From Verticillium longisporum (taxonomy: Eukaryota; Ascomycota; Sordariomycetes; Glomerellales; Plectosphaerellaceae), in contig JAETXT010000001.1 of the NCBI GenBank assembly GCA_019188255.1, forward strand, positions 1,426,001 through 1,490,000: a stretch of 64,000 nucleotides of DNA, in the 5' to 3' direction. Positions 35,095 to 45,161 of the stretch are shown here, in pieces. A model generated the notes under the pieces. That model did no database searches. It had not been told where the DNA came from and was given only the letters and a program-made list of their open reading frames with translations. The stretch's first letter is position 1. Each line of letters starts with the position of its first letter. The translations under genes were made by a program, and so were the position numbers.

Positions 35095-35671
35095 ATGAAG
35101 GTGAGTTCTCACCAGCTTGCCTTTTGAATCCCTATTGATGCGAGAGTAACGCGCCTCCTGCTGCAGCTGTTCCTCTTCCTCTCCGCCGTCCTCTGGGCAC
35201 TCTGCATCAGCGCCCAGACCCAGCTCACCCAATACCAAGCAGCGCAGCGCTTCAAGGCCGCGGGCATCCTCTCGCGCTCTACGGGTGCCTGCACGACCAA
35301 GTCCAACCCAAGATGCACGTCCTTCTCCGGCATCCGGGCAACGACCGTCGCTGGCGCCATCACGCTGAAGAAGGCGTGCAAGTGCAGCCTTATCATCACC
35401 AGCGGCACCGAGGTCGGCCACCCAACGGGCAAATACTCTCACAGCACGGGGTATAAGCTCGACTTTGCCAAGAACGCGGCCCTCAACCGATATGTGAGGG
35501 GGACGTTCACGAGAATCTCGAACCGCTCCGATGGCGCGAGCCGGTACAAGGCTCGTTCCGGGAACATCTATGTGGTGAGTTGCTTCAATTTGCTTGGACA
35601 TTCGAGTGCTGACGCGGATTTAGGACGAGGGGAACCACTGGGATGTGACTTTCTTCACAGACGGGAGATAG
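35095..35671 (+). CDS. Small secreted protein with M15 (D-Ala-D-Ala-type) peptidase motifs
   Basis: Three exons: 35095-35100 (only Met-Lys), 35167-35574 and 35624-35671, with GTGAGT introns of 66 and 49 nt in phase; 153 residues. A signal peptide covers about residues 1-18. The mature part carries SHSTGYKLD (His94, Asp101; SxHxxGxxxD) and, 40 residues on, EGNHW (Glu140, His143). These match the zinc ligands and catalytic Glu of the peptidase M15/VanY/endolysin fold in order and spacing. Four cysteines (about 44, 52, 73, 75) could form disulfides. Enzymes of this fold cut peptidoglycan stem peptides, so an action on bacterial walls is inferred. The short length fits the minimal M15 domain. No activity can be shown from sequence. 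Confidence 0.75.
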
Positions 35672-36194
35672 CTGAAAACTTGGAGCTAAGGGATCGATTG
35701 TTTTGCATCACAGGCTGGAGGCCCGGAGCTTTTTTGGAATGCCCTCGGGTTCTAAACAACCTGTAGTACCATGTCTTGACGACTGGTAGATCCAGAGGAG
35801 GATTCTAGGTAGCCGACACAGCCTAACCGCGTCTCCATGAAGCAAGTTGAAGGAAGGGCTGATTGGGAGCCCCCTACCGGGAAACATGAGGTCAGAGTGA
35901 TCGCGGATGAAATTGTGGTTTCTTTTTCTTTCTGGTGTGGTAGAATGTGACCACACCAGCTACGTGTCAGCCATGAATCCTTCCATGCAGCTACGATTGG
36001 TGGCGACGTTCCCGTATGGCCGGAGCCTGCTCACCAGAGTTGCCGCCATAGAGGACCAGGCTGGGAGACTTCTTGGCACATCCAGCTGAAAATGTGCTGC
36101 AGAGCCTGAACACATTTATAAATTCTCATGTTGGCCCTGATCCGGACGTGTGCCACGTTGTCAGCCTTACTTCCAACCACAAGCAGCCTCTACG
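35672..36194. other. Intergenic region with TATA box
   Basis: No gene. TTATAAAT at 36116-36123 lies about 75 bases before the ATG at 36195 and is a good core-promoter candidate for the DUF3176 gene. Confidence 0.45.
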
Positions 36195-38639
36195 ATGGCA
36201 CAACTAGCAAAGATACCTCCTCCAAGGCCAAAATGGCTTGAGCCATGGAAAATGATTGGTCGTGGCTGTATCTCCATCACCACAAGATATGCGAGAGCCA
36301 TTCGCGCCGTCGGCCTTGAGATAATGACCATCCGCAAAGGGCCTGAGCTGCCGAAGAGCCTTTTTGTACTTTCACGCAAAGCAGCCCTCGCTCGTTGCAT
36401 AGTACACTTATTGCCAGCAATGATCTCTATCATACTCATCTCCATCAACTTGATGGGTTACTTTACCGGCACACGTCTCCAAGGTTGGCGGGGCTCTGAC
36501 AGCATCAAGTTAGGGGTCCTCCAGCTCTGCGCGAAGGTGCAGGAGCTACTCATCGTGGCGAGTCTATCGACAGTTATATTTCATGTTGTGAGATCGGAAA
36601 TGACATTCGGGCCAGGTATTCCATTGGGGTGGATGGGCGCCGGGTTTCGCTTCACAACACTGAGGTGAGAGAAAGAATTGCAGACAGAGTCCGAATCAAC
36701 TCTTGCTAACCGATTCCTCAGCTACCTCTGGTCATCCGACCTCTGGGGCTCCGTAAAATACAAGCACGCATCTGTACTTCGGAAATTCGGATTGGTCCTG
36801 CTGTTGTTCGTGTCCGGAATCATCACCGTCCTTGCTGGTCCAAGCAGCGCTGTCCTGATGGTCCCTCGAGTAATGGATTGGCCAGCGGGCGGAGGCAGAT
36901 TCTGGCTCAATGGTATTGTTGACTTTCTGGCCCATTCTTTCCCAGCATGCATGCTAAGTTTTGACAGGATCACAGGCAGACATGTGGCCACATCAGCCGT
37001 TGCCCGTCCCCTTGAGCGATTGCCCCAAAACTGATCCTGTAGCCCAGAATGCCTCGCTCACGGCTACCATTCAATCTACAACGTGTTTCGAAATCGCCAA
37101 CGAACTTTTGTCAACGATCTGATCTCGTTTGAGCTGGAGGATTCACGAATCAGGAAGAACGTCCATGCAAGGCTCCGCCTCAACGGCCAATACGTTATCG
37201 ACACGTGGGCCATCACAGCTCACACGCCCACTGCGACGACTCAAGCAGCATGGCATACTCTTTGGGGAAGTGCCTTACAATACCTGAGGGATACGAAATC
37301 AAAAGGCATCGTTCATCCAGATCCTGACTTGCTGGGCTACGGCGACACAAGGATCGCCGTTGTTGAGACAAAGATCCCAGCGGTTCGGATCGTTTGCAAC
37401 GAGTGGTTAGGAAGCTTTTCCACACAACAAGAAAGATTTGAGGTCCTCGGGTCATTCCCCATATATCCAGGCCACGGCCCCCCAAGATATCTGGATAAAG
37501 GGGGAACTGCATGGACGAATCTCTCCCATATTGACATGACCGACCCAGTGAGGGCTCGGTTGAGCCAAGGACATGGCCCAGGGGTTTTCGCTGTCGCCGT
37601 GGACTTGCCCACTAATGATGGGGGACTCGACTATCTTGGTATTCTCCTCTTCCGCCTTGCGGATGTCGAAGTCCAATCGTGGGAGACCATGAGTTGCACT
37701 GTTGACTCTTGGTGGGCAGCCGGCAAGATGACTGTCGACCAGGACTATCGAGCCATCAAGTATAACACTGCCGCCGACCAGGGCCACATTCTTGTGGACA
37801 GTGAGGTAGGCACAGAGGACTTGAGGTGGCGCGACTTCACTGCACCGATGGACGGCTCGTGGGAACGCGTGGGATTATCGAGCGCTTGGTTTGATGATCT
37901 CGGGGCCAAGGTGCCTGTTAGTCCAAATCAGCCCAACGACACGTCAGTCACCACTGTCGAGAGTATCCTGAACCTGGCTCTTTTCGATACCCTTCAAAGA
38001 TGGGGTGCCCTCCAGGCTACCGAGCTCGCACTTGCTGTTCTTGTCGTCGATGGACTGTCCCGATCATCTAGCTTCCTGACGTCGACCTACAGCGCCATGC
38101 TGGAGCCGCTCGTATCACACTCGTGGACAGCCGAGACTGCGAAAAAGCTGGTGAACTTGGACAAGCCGAAAACAGCTTTCAGTCCTGAAGGCGCCTACGA
38201 TGTGGTCAGCGTAAAGCTTCAAATGATCCTCCCAGGTTATGTCATGTCAGCTCGAGGGTGGTTCGATCGCCTCTGCATGGCAATCTTGATGGCCCACGCC
38301 CTCATCGCACTGGGTCACACATTCTGGGTGCTTTGGCATGGGGAAACGAGCGACGCATGGGAGAGCATGACCGAACTGATCGCTTTGACCTTGAGATCAG
38401 ACCGTCCAAGCAGCAAAAAAGAGCCCGGACTTTCAAACACGTCGGCCGGCGTAAGGACATGGGCGCCACTGAAGGAGGTTGGGTGGGTTGAGGCGGTTGA
38501 TCAGCCAGCAGTTGCGACCGCCGGCGGCCCTCCCGTGCCAGCAAAGCACCTCCAACTAAGGGTTGGAGAGGGCAGAACCATGAATCAAAAAGTAAAGGAT
38601 CCGAGCTGCGTGCCGGAAGCAGGAGTCGAGTACCATTGA
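36195..38639 (+). CDS. DUF3176 membrane protein, frame break near 37043
   Basis: Fungal family of unknown function with several transmembrane helices around a large extracellular part. Exons 36195-36664, 36722-36912 and 36968-38639; introns 57 and 55 nt in phase. Visible: an N-terminal helix (LPAMISIILISINLMGYF), the family's GIPLGWMGAGFRFTTLSYLWSSDLWG region, a second helix (FGLVLLLFVSGIITVLAG), a long hydrophilic domain with CNEW, SC and WW motifs, and a late helix near 38270 (LCMAILMAHALIALGHTFW). The frame shifts at CCC 37043-37045: one more C turns DPVA into VAPECLAHGYHSIYN, after which 530 residues remain open. Total about 815 residues. Confidence 0.8.
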
Positions 38640-39350
38640 CCAGCGTGTTGAGAATTGTTTTCTTGAGGCATCCGCTATGCTATCACCCGTGTGAGACCAG
38701 AAGGCATGGAGCTGTCGCTAGAGCAGATGACCGTCGCCGTAACCCCTTTCTTCGTGGCGTCTGGTCCAGAGTCTCGGGAGCTGGAGATGCGAGGGAGCAT
38801 GTGGTTAATGGTGTTTGATAAGTGATTCAGAGAAATAGACAACGTCTTGGTTGGTAAAATTGAGACTGGAGAAACAGGATGGGTGAGTTACATTGGCAGG
38901 AAGATGAAATACGAGTGGGTGGCATCGTGTGCTGGTGATGTCCATATTACGCTGATCTGTGCTACGCCCAAGCCCTGCCAGGCCAAGTGGTAGACCAGGG
39001 ATGATAACTCATTGCTCACCCTGCTCCACCCTGAACTCAGGTTAAAGCGGCAACATCTCAGGTTCCACATTCAACGCAGCTTCGGGAGCGAAAGCCTGTT
39101 GGGGATGACTATAGAGGAGCCAAAACGGAATCGGCCTCGCAAATGCTTGCCGGCATCCATGCCGCCAGGCCAAGCACATTGGCCCAAGACAAGCTAGCAA
39201 GCTGCATCACGCAGCCACACTGAGGGGTGCTCCAAGTACAGCTTAAGTATAAGAACTGCGCATTCCCAATGCTTATTATGTCCGTGATCATGATATACTT
39301 TGTCGTTTGCCTACATTTTTTTCACAGTCTCAAACGCTTCAGATCACAAC
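38640..39350. other. Intergenic region upstream of the O-methyltransferase
   Basis: No gene recognised. GTATAAG near 39246 is a TATA candidate about 105 bases before the ATG at 39351. Confidence 0.4.
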
Positions 39351-40153
39351 ATGCCATCTCTTTCCCCTATCGATGCTCCGGATCACGTCCTTGAACTCCT
39401 GTCGGAGCTTCATCAAAAATCCCTGGAACAGGAAGCGGCCATTTCAAGAACTGGGAAGAAAGTTTTCTCTTCCGAGGTCATCGGCGACCTGGAAGATGAA
39501 CACGTTCATGTACAGGTTGCAAACGAGTTCGACAAGCTTATGCTCGATAAATTCATTGCATTAGACGAAGACAAATGCCAATTCACGTACCAACTCATCA
39601 ATGCGATGGGAGCTACCAACGTTGTCGAAGCCGGAACCAGCTTTGGAGTCAGCACCATCTATCTTGCTCTTGCAGTTGGCAAAACAAAAGCCGCCACCGG
39701 AAAGCCTGGGACTGTCATCGCGACCGAAAAGGAGACGCAAAAGGCAGAGATTGCGCGCATGTACTGGGCACGCTGCGGCCCGGCAGTCGAGCAAGAGATT
39801 GACTTGAGAGTGGGCAATCTGCTTGAAACCCTGAAGGAAGGGTTACCGCAGGTTGATCTTCTACTCCTTGACAGTGAGTCTCTCTTTGCTATGTTTTAAA
39901 ACTGGCCTTTGGGCCCCGCTTACTTATGAATACCTACTTAGTCTGGTCGGCCCTCGCTCTCCCCACACTCAAGGTCGTCCTCCCCCGCCTGCGATACGGC
40001 GCAGTCGTCCTGACAGACAATACGATATCTGGCGCTGAAGGATATAAGGACCTACTGGCATATCTGCGAGAGCCGAGGAATGGGTTTCGCAATCTGACCC
40101 TACCCTATACCAACGGGTTTGAGATGAGCGTTTATCTGCCCGTGGCGGAATGA
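39351..40153 (+). CDS. SAM-dependent O-methyltransferase (family 3 / catechol-caffeoyl-CoA type)
   Basis: Class I O-methyltransferase of the Methyltransf_3 type. Exons 39351-39873 and 39942-40153, intron 39874-39941 (68 nt, GTGAGT...ACTTAG); 244 residues. SAM-binding motif VVEAGTSFGVSTIYLA is near residue 89, then EKETQKAEIARMYW, and VDLLLLDIW, where a metal-binding Asp is expected in the family. VVLTDNT near the end of the Rossmann core holds the next metal-ligand position. The DIW form rather than DADK is common in fungal members. No targeting signal. It is followed about 580 bases later by a PLP synthase in the same direction. The methyl acceptor is unknown. Confidence 0.85.
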
Positions 40154-40729
40154 TCACAGCGCACGACGACATGATGAAGGAGTCAGCCTTACGCGGCCAT
40201 GGTCGCGTTTATCATTGCCCGAGGCAGCTTGATACATCACCGTACCTAGGTAGACAAGATCTGAACGTGAGTCATTGGAAAGAGTCGCCAGAGGAGAACC
40301 GATCGCATCCGCCTTCCTTGATTACGTAGAAAGCTAGAGTAAATCCAACCTAGCGGCTTGTCAAGCTGCACAGCGGGGCTGATCGCATCTGCCTTCCTCA
40401 TCCCTTTTCGCTTCATCCCGAAGTGCATTGCTCGAGTCATGCGACACAACTTCTCCGGCCTCTAGTGCTGCCACCCCCTCTGTGGACGGTGAAGAGCACG
40501 ACGCAAAGAAAACTTTCTCCAAAAGCTCAAACCATTCAGTTGACCAAAACGAGGAAAAATCAAGGAGACCCGCTTCTGGCGGAGAAGGAGATGATTTGCG
40601 ATCGTTGTAACTTTGGCGCTGCAAGGCCCGCACGTTCGCCGTACGAATATAACAAGCCAACCCTCCCTCGTTGCCGATTACTCTTCCTTGGTTGGGTTCT
40701 GCAAGGCAAATCGAATATCATTTCCAACC
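40154..40729. other. Intergenic region between O-methyltransferase and PLP synthase
   Basis: No gene recognised; one short CCTAGGTAG motif at about 40245. It must hold the promoter of the PLP synthase gene, whose upstream frame is open to 40613 without an ATG. Confidence 0.4.
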
Positions 40730-41680
40730 ATGGCTCCCATTCCTCCGCCCCCAGCTCCTACGATTCTGGATACCATTGGCAATACACCTGTTGTGCAGCT
40801 CAAGCATGTCGTTCCGGAAGGCAGCGCCGATGTCTACGTCAAACTCGAGTACATGAACCCCACAGGCTCTTACAAAGACCGCATGGCCAGATCCATGATC
40901 GAAGAAGCCGAGCGCCGCGGAGAGCTTAGATCCAACATGACAGTTATCGAAGCTACAGGCGGCAGCACCGGGTCGTCTTTGGCCTTTATCTGCGCCGTCA
41001 AAGGGTATAAGTTCCTGGCCTTATCGTCCGACGCGTATGCAAAGGAGAAATTGCGAACGATGTCTGCATTCGGAGCGGCGGTCGACGTCACACACAGCCC
41101 CACAGGACAAGCAACGGCAAGCCTGATGATATCGATGAAGAATAGGGCCGCAGATCTCGGGTCGACCGACGAGTATCTCTATACCGATCAATTCAGCAAT
41201 CGTGACGCCCTTATCGGATACGCAGAGATCGGCCACGAACTAAACAGCCAATTTCCTGACGGCTTCGATATCTTTTGTGGTGCGTTTGGAACAGCTGGCA
41301 TGACTATGGGCGTGTCCAAAGCGATCAGATCTCGGAACCAGAATGTTCGAGTTATCCTACTTGAACCCAGCTCAGCGGCTTTGTTGGCTACAGGCATGAG
41401 CGGCTCGCATGGCGTCGACGGCATCGCACCCGGGTTTATCTCGACCCACATCGATCAAGAATTATATGACGAAGTCCGTACAGTGGATGAAGAGGCTGCT
41501 CGTCGCATGTGCCGCCAGCTGGCCAGGGAAGAAGGTCTATTGGTTGGAACATCATCGGGCCTTAATGTAGTTGCAGCAATTCAGCTCGCTAAAGAGTTGG
41601 GGCCGAACAAAAAGGTCGTTACAGTTGCTTGCGACACTGGATTGAAGTACTTGGCGGGGTCTCTGTTCTCAGACGAGTAA
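40730..41680 (+). CDS. Cysteine synthase-like PLP enzyme (fold type II)
   Basis: Fold type II PLP enzyme of the cysteine synthase/cystathionine beta-synthase family; these replace the beta substituent of serine or O-acetylserine. Single exon, 316 residues, without haem-binding or CBS domains. The Schiff-base Lys is Lys49 in NPTGSYKDRMA. The substrate loop reads EATGGSTGSSLAF (74-86) instead of the TSGNTG of housekeeping cysteine synthases, a variant seen in a divergent clade of these proteins. The phosphate-binding region is GAFGTAGMTMG near 190, and SSGLNVVAA follows. The first Met with good context is 40730. The neighbourhood (methyltransferase, MFS, regulator) argues for a specialised amino acid product rather than bulk cysteine, which is inference. 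Confidence 0.88.
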   Translation: MAPIPPPPAPTILDTIGNTPVVQLKHVVPEGSADVYVKLEYMNPTGSYKDRMARSMIEEAERRGELRSNMTVIEATGGSTGSSLAFICAVKGYKFLALSSDAYAKEKLRTMSAFGAAVDVTHSPTGQATASLMISMKNRAADLGSTDEYLYTDQFSNRDALIGYAEIGHELNSQFPDGFDIFCGAFGTAGMTMGVSKAIRSRNQNVRVILLEPSSAALLATGMSGSHGVDGIAPGFISTHIDQELYDEVRTVDEEAARRMCRQLAREEGLLVGTSSGLNVVAAIQLAKELGPNKKVVTVACDTGLKYLAGSLFSDE

Positions 41681-42315
41681 GGATTACGTCGGCAATCGTG
41701 TACAATTCCTCCGAAAAAACAAGTTTATTCCAACATTTTACTCCTGCATCCTCCCATTCGTTTTTCGACTCTTCGCAAAAGTCAGAATGTTACAGAGAGT
41801 GTGAATTCTAGTGGTTGAGCCTTGACGTATTGCCCCTCGTCATGTCCAAGTTTGTGAGTTTAGCTTCGCATGCCATCTCTGAGCTGGCGGCAAATTCTTC
41901 ATCCACCACATTGCCGCTTTACTGAAAATATATATCATATTGTGCTTTATTCGTTGCTTAGGTTCTCAAGCGGGATTCCCGAGGCATCATTGGCGAATAT
42001 TGGGCAGTCTGCGCCTCGGTGTTCATTCCCTTTGCATTTCAAATCCGCATAGCATTTCATTTCATCCAATGGATTACAGCGGCGATGGCAACAGGTGGGG
42101 CTTGATCGCAAAGTCCTGCCTCATCTGTGCGGCTAATACGGAGTATGACACAGCAATAGAGAACCTAGAGGGTGTCATGGGAGGCTGGGTATATCGCACT
42201 ATGTAGGCAAACGATTCACCACCTTGTGTCCAAATATGTATTCATATTCTGGTGGCCCGAAAGCTTCAGAGTTTTCAGCCATACTCACCCATCGAGGCCG
42301 ATCCCACACTGAACC
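41681..42315. other. Intergenic region between PLP synthase and second MFS gene
   Basis: Same-strand spacing of about 630 bases. A short frame at 41940-42206 has no family resemblance. No feature supported. Confidence 0.4.
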
Positions 42316-43734
42316 ATGACTGAACCAGCCCCAGCCCTGAGCGGCGATGGAATCCAGTATCCAAAGTGGTGAGCAACGTGGAGAATCATCTCAGATTCAT
42401 CTCATCAAGGTACTGATAAAAACATAAGGAAATACGTTACAGTTATTCTGGCCGCATTTATGATCAATTCCAAGGCCTGTGGTATACTCTTTGGATTTGG
42501 TGTCTACCAGGAGCATTACGAAACCATGGTGCTTCAAGAGGGAAGCCCCTTCACTGGGGCCTCTTCGGCTACAATAGACCTCATAGGGACGCTTTCAGCG
42601 TCGCTCATGACAATAACTGCTACATTTGTCATGGCTTGGGTCAAATATTTCAAGCCTCAATACGGCCTAAGGGCTGGCGGCATCCTCTTTGGCGTCGCGA
42701 GCGTTCTGGCGAGTTTCGGCAAGGTCCTGTGGCATTTTCAGCTGGCTCAGGGATTGCTACTGGGAATCGCGACAGGCCTATCACTTGTCCCGTCTATGAC
42801 CATTGCACCCACATGGTTCGAAAAACGAAGGGGCTTAGCGATGGGTTTTATTTCTGCCGGCACTGGCATCGGCGGCTTGGTCTGGGCACCAACAATCTCG
42901 GCATGTATCGAAAACATCGGCTTCCGAAATACCCTGCGACTGACGGCATGTCTGGCTACCACGATTATATGTATTTCCGGGTCTTTTCTTGATTGGGAGC
43001 CGAGCATGGCGAATCACCTCGCCGCCAAAAATGAGGCCCTGTCCCCTGTTACAGCACTCTTCAAAATTCCCCTTCCCGACTGGCAGACTGTGAAGCAGCC
43101 GAAATTTATTCTGCAAGCTGCCAGTACTATCTTCCAGAGCACTGCTTATTACACACCGGTCTTCTTCACAGTCCTCTATGCCAAATCGGTAGGCTACGAT
43201 GAGAGAGAGGGGGCAAACCTGACAGCGTTGAGTAATGCCTGCAATGCTGTCGGCAAGATTGCGGTGGGGTTCATCTCGGATCGAGTTAGAAGGCTCAACT
43301 CGTTCTTCTTAACGACATTGCTCACCGCGATTTTCAGCCTGGGTTTGTGGGTCCCCAGTACACTTATCGGAACCGTCAACGAACCAACAGCGAAAAACCT
43401 TTTCATCAGCTTTACCGTCCTATACGGATTGTTTGCTAGCGCATTCATCAGTTTGTTCCCGGTGGCGCTGATTGAGCTGTTTGGGGTCAAGGAGATTCCT
43501 CGCATGGGCGGGGTTTTCTACATGCTGCAAGGGTTAGCCACGCTTGTGGGCACTCCTGTCGCTGGCGTACTAGTCCAGGGCCACGATGTGCTGAGAGACG
43601 CCAACAGTTACACGACTATATCAGTTCTGGTAGCAGCATTGATGGCACTGGCAGCTGTGTCTGTGGCTGGAGTTAGAGCCGAGGCAATGAGGGTGCCCGG
43701 ACATGGCCTCTGGAAGTGGAAGTGGAAGTCGTAA
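42316..43734 (+). CDS. MFS transporter, monocarboxylate (MCT) family, second copy
   Basis: Twelve-helix transporter. Exons 42316-42368 and 42429-43734, intron 42369-42428 (60 nt, GTGAGC...CATAAG); 452 residues. The sequence starts WKYVTVILAAFMINSKACGILFGFGVYQ and has IATGLSLVPSMTIAPTWFEK, RRGLAMGFISAGTGIGGL and GKIAVGFISDRVRRLN, all typical of fungal MCT-like carriers. It is distinct in sequence from the carrier at 29782, so this is not a recent duplication. Probable plasma-membrane importer or exporter of an organic acid or pathway product. The frame is intact. Confidence 0.85.
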
Positions 43735-44456
43735 ACAGTTCTCAAGCAGGAAGACTCTTCCATTAAATCACTCCATAGGAAGTCATTCTTTTGTATTATA
43801 TTACCTATGACTATCTCTGATGACAAAATGTAGAGCACATGTGCATCTCAACTCTGTTTGGCCACTTGGATAGGTGGTCCACAACAAACATGAGCCAGTG
43901 TAAGTTCAGGTCGATTCCACGACACCATTTTCAGTTACAAGAGGTCAAAAAGGGTGGTATTGATCCTGATGCGTTAGGACTAGACGCAAACTTCTCGATG
44001 TGTCGAGTATTCCTGCCAACATTTGCATGAAAATGGAGTGTCATGTAATTGCTGAAGAGTTAATAATTCGCCTCAGGAAACAACCTATCTCCATGTATGC
44101 CTCGTCCTGGTGAGACCTATGCTGCTTTGTGCTGCTGGTGGTATTGAGAACTGGTAGTGTGTTCGTCTATTCTAGAACCCTGCTCATATTGTGTGTCTCG
44201 CGGAACACAGGACCAGAAATCCATGGTTTCAGTGAAGTAATTGAATTTTTCGATAACGACTGAGTAAGACGGATACAGACAGAAAGCTAAGACCACAAGA
44301 ATGAGAGATTCCCTCAACCGATTCCCACTGCCTGGAACCCCAGGCCTCTCCCATGGCCGCTACCACCCAGCACTCGCGAAGACATGCGCACGGCACAGAG
44401 GCAACGGCATGTTGCATAATGAGAGAACATTCCATAATGACTGAACGACTCTTCGC
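43735..44456. other. Convergent intergenic region
   Basis: 3' flanks of the MFS gene and of the small secreted-protein gene. Nothing else seen. Confidence 0.4.
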
Positions 44457-45161
44457 TCAAGGTACAAGACCGTTGAGGTAATCAGCCATGGAGTTGAAGT
44501 CCTCGGGCGAAAGGTTTTCGTATCGAATGCAGCCTTGACCGCAATTGATACCAGCGCCAGCTTCAGGGTCCCCGGCCAGATTGTCGTTCATCATGACACA
44601 GATGGGAGGAAGGCCGTCCATCTGGATCCAGTTGTTCTCGCCTGAAATTACAACGTGGGCAGCGGTAACAGTGTCCCAGAAGCAGAGGTCCCACTCGTAC
44701 TGGCTGATGCCTTCGGGCGCGGCACCAGGCTCAGCAACCTCATCCTGGCGGGCCAGGAGCTCACGAGATAGAAGCTCGGAGCGGTCGGTGTGCATACGGC
44801 GTGTTTTCTTACTGTTCTTGCTGATATTTCCGGAGATTGTGCCGGAGACAGTACCAGAGATGGTGCTGCTCAAAATGCCGAACTTGAGGAACTTCTTTCC
44901 CTCTTCCGAGAGGGTCATGGCCTGGCGAACAGCGGCAGCGCGATCCTTGATCCTAGTAGCCATCTGGCCAGTTCCGGGCGTCAACATGGTGCGGACGTTG
45001 CGGAATGCATTCTGGACCAGAGTGTTGACGCTGCCCGACATGCGACCAGCCGTTGTGCCGGCACGGACACCCCTGACAGCGGCGCCGATGAAGCTTGCAT
45101 CGGCTATCTCCACGCAGGCGAGAGTAAGGATGAGGGGATGAACAACAGCTGAAACACGCAT
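44457..45161 (-). CDS. Secreted protein of unknown family, 234 residues
   Basis: Single exon. A signal peptide at about 1-22 (VVHPLILTLACVEIADA) is followed by an Arg/Ala/Thr-rich region, a repeated SGT/SGN pattern (SSTISGTVSGTISGNIS) near residue 100, a dibasic region (KKTRR) and a segment LSRELLARQ that resembles fungal propeptide ends. The C-terminal third has four cysteines (WDLCFW, PPICVM, INCGQGC) and an acidic character. No known domain recognised. Size, signal peptide and late cysteines fit a fungal secreted effector-like protein, but function is unknown. Confidence 0.65.
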   Translation of the reverse strand: MRVSAVVHPLILTLACVEIADASFIGAAVRGVRAGTTAGRMSGSVNTLVQNAFRNVRTMLTPGTGQMATRIKDRAAAVRQAMTLSEEGKKFLKFGILSSTISGTVSGTISGNISKNSKKTRRMHTDRSELLSRELLARQDEVAEPGAAPEGISQYEWDLCFWDTVTAAHVVISGENNWIQMDGLPPICVMMNDNLAGDPEAGAGINCGQGCIRYENLSPEDFNSMADYLNGLVP

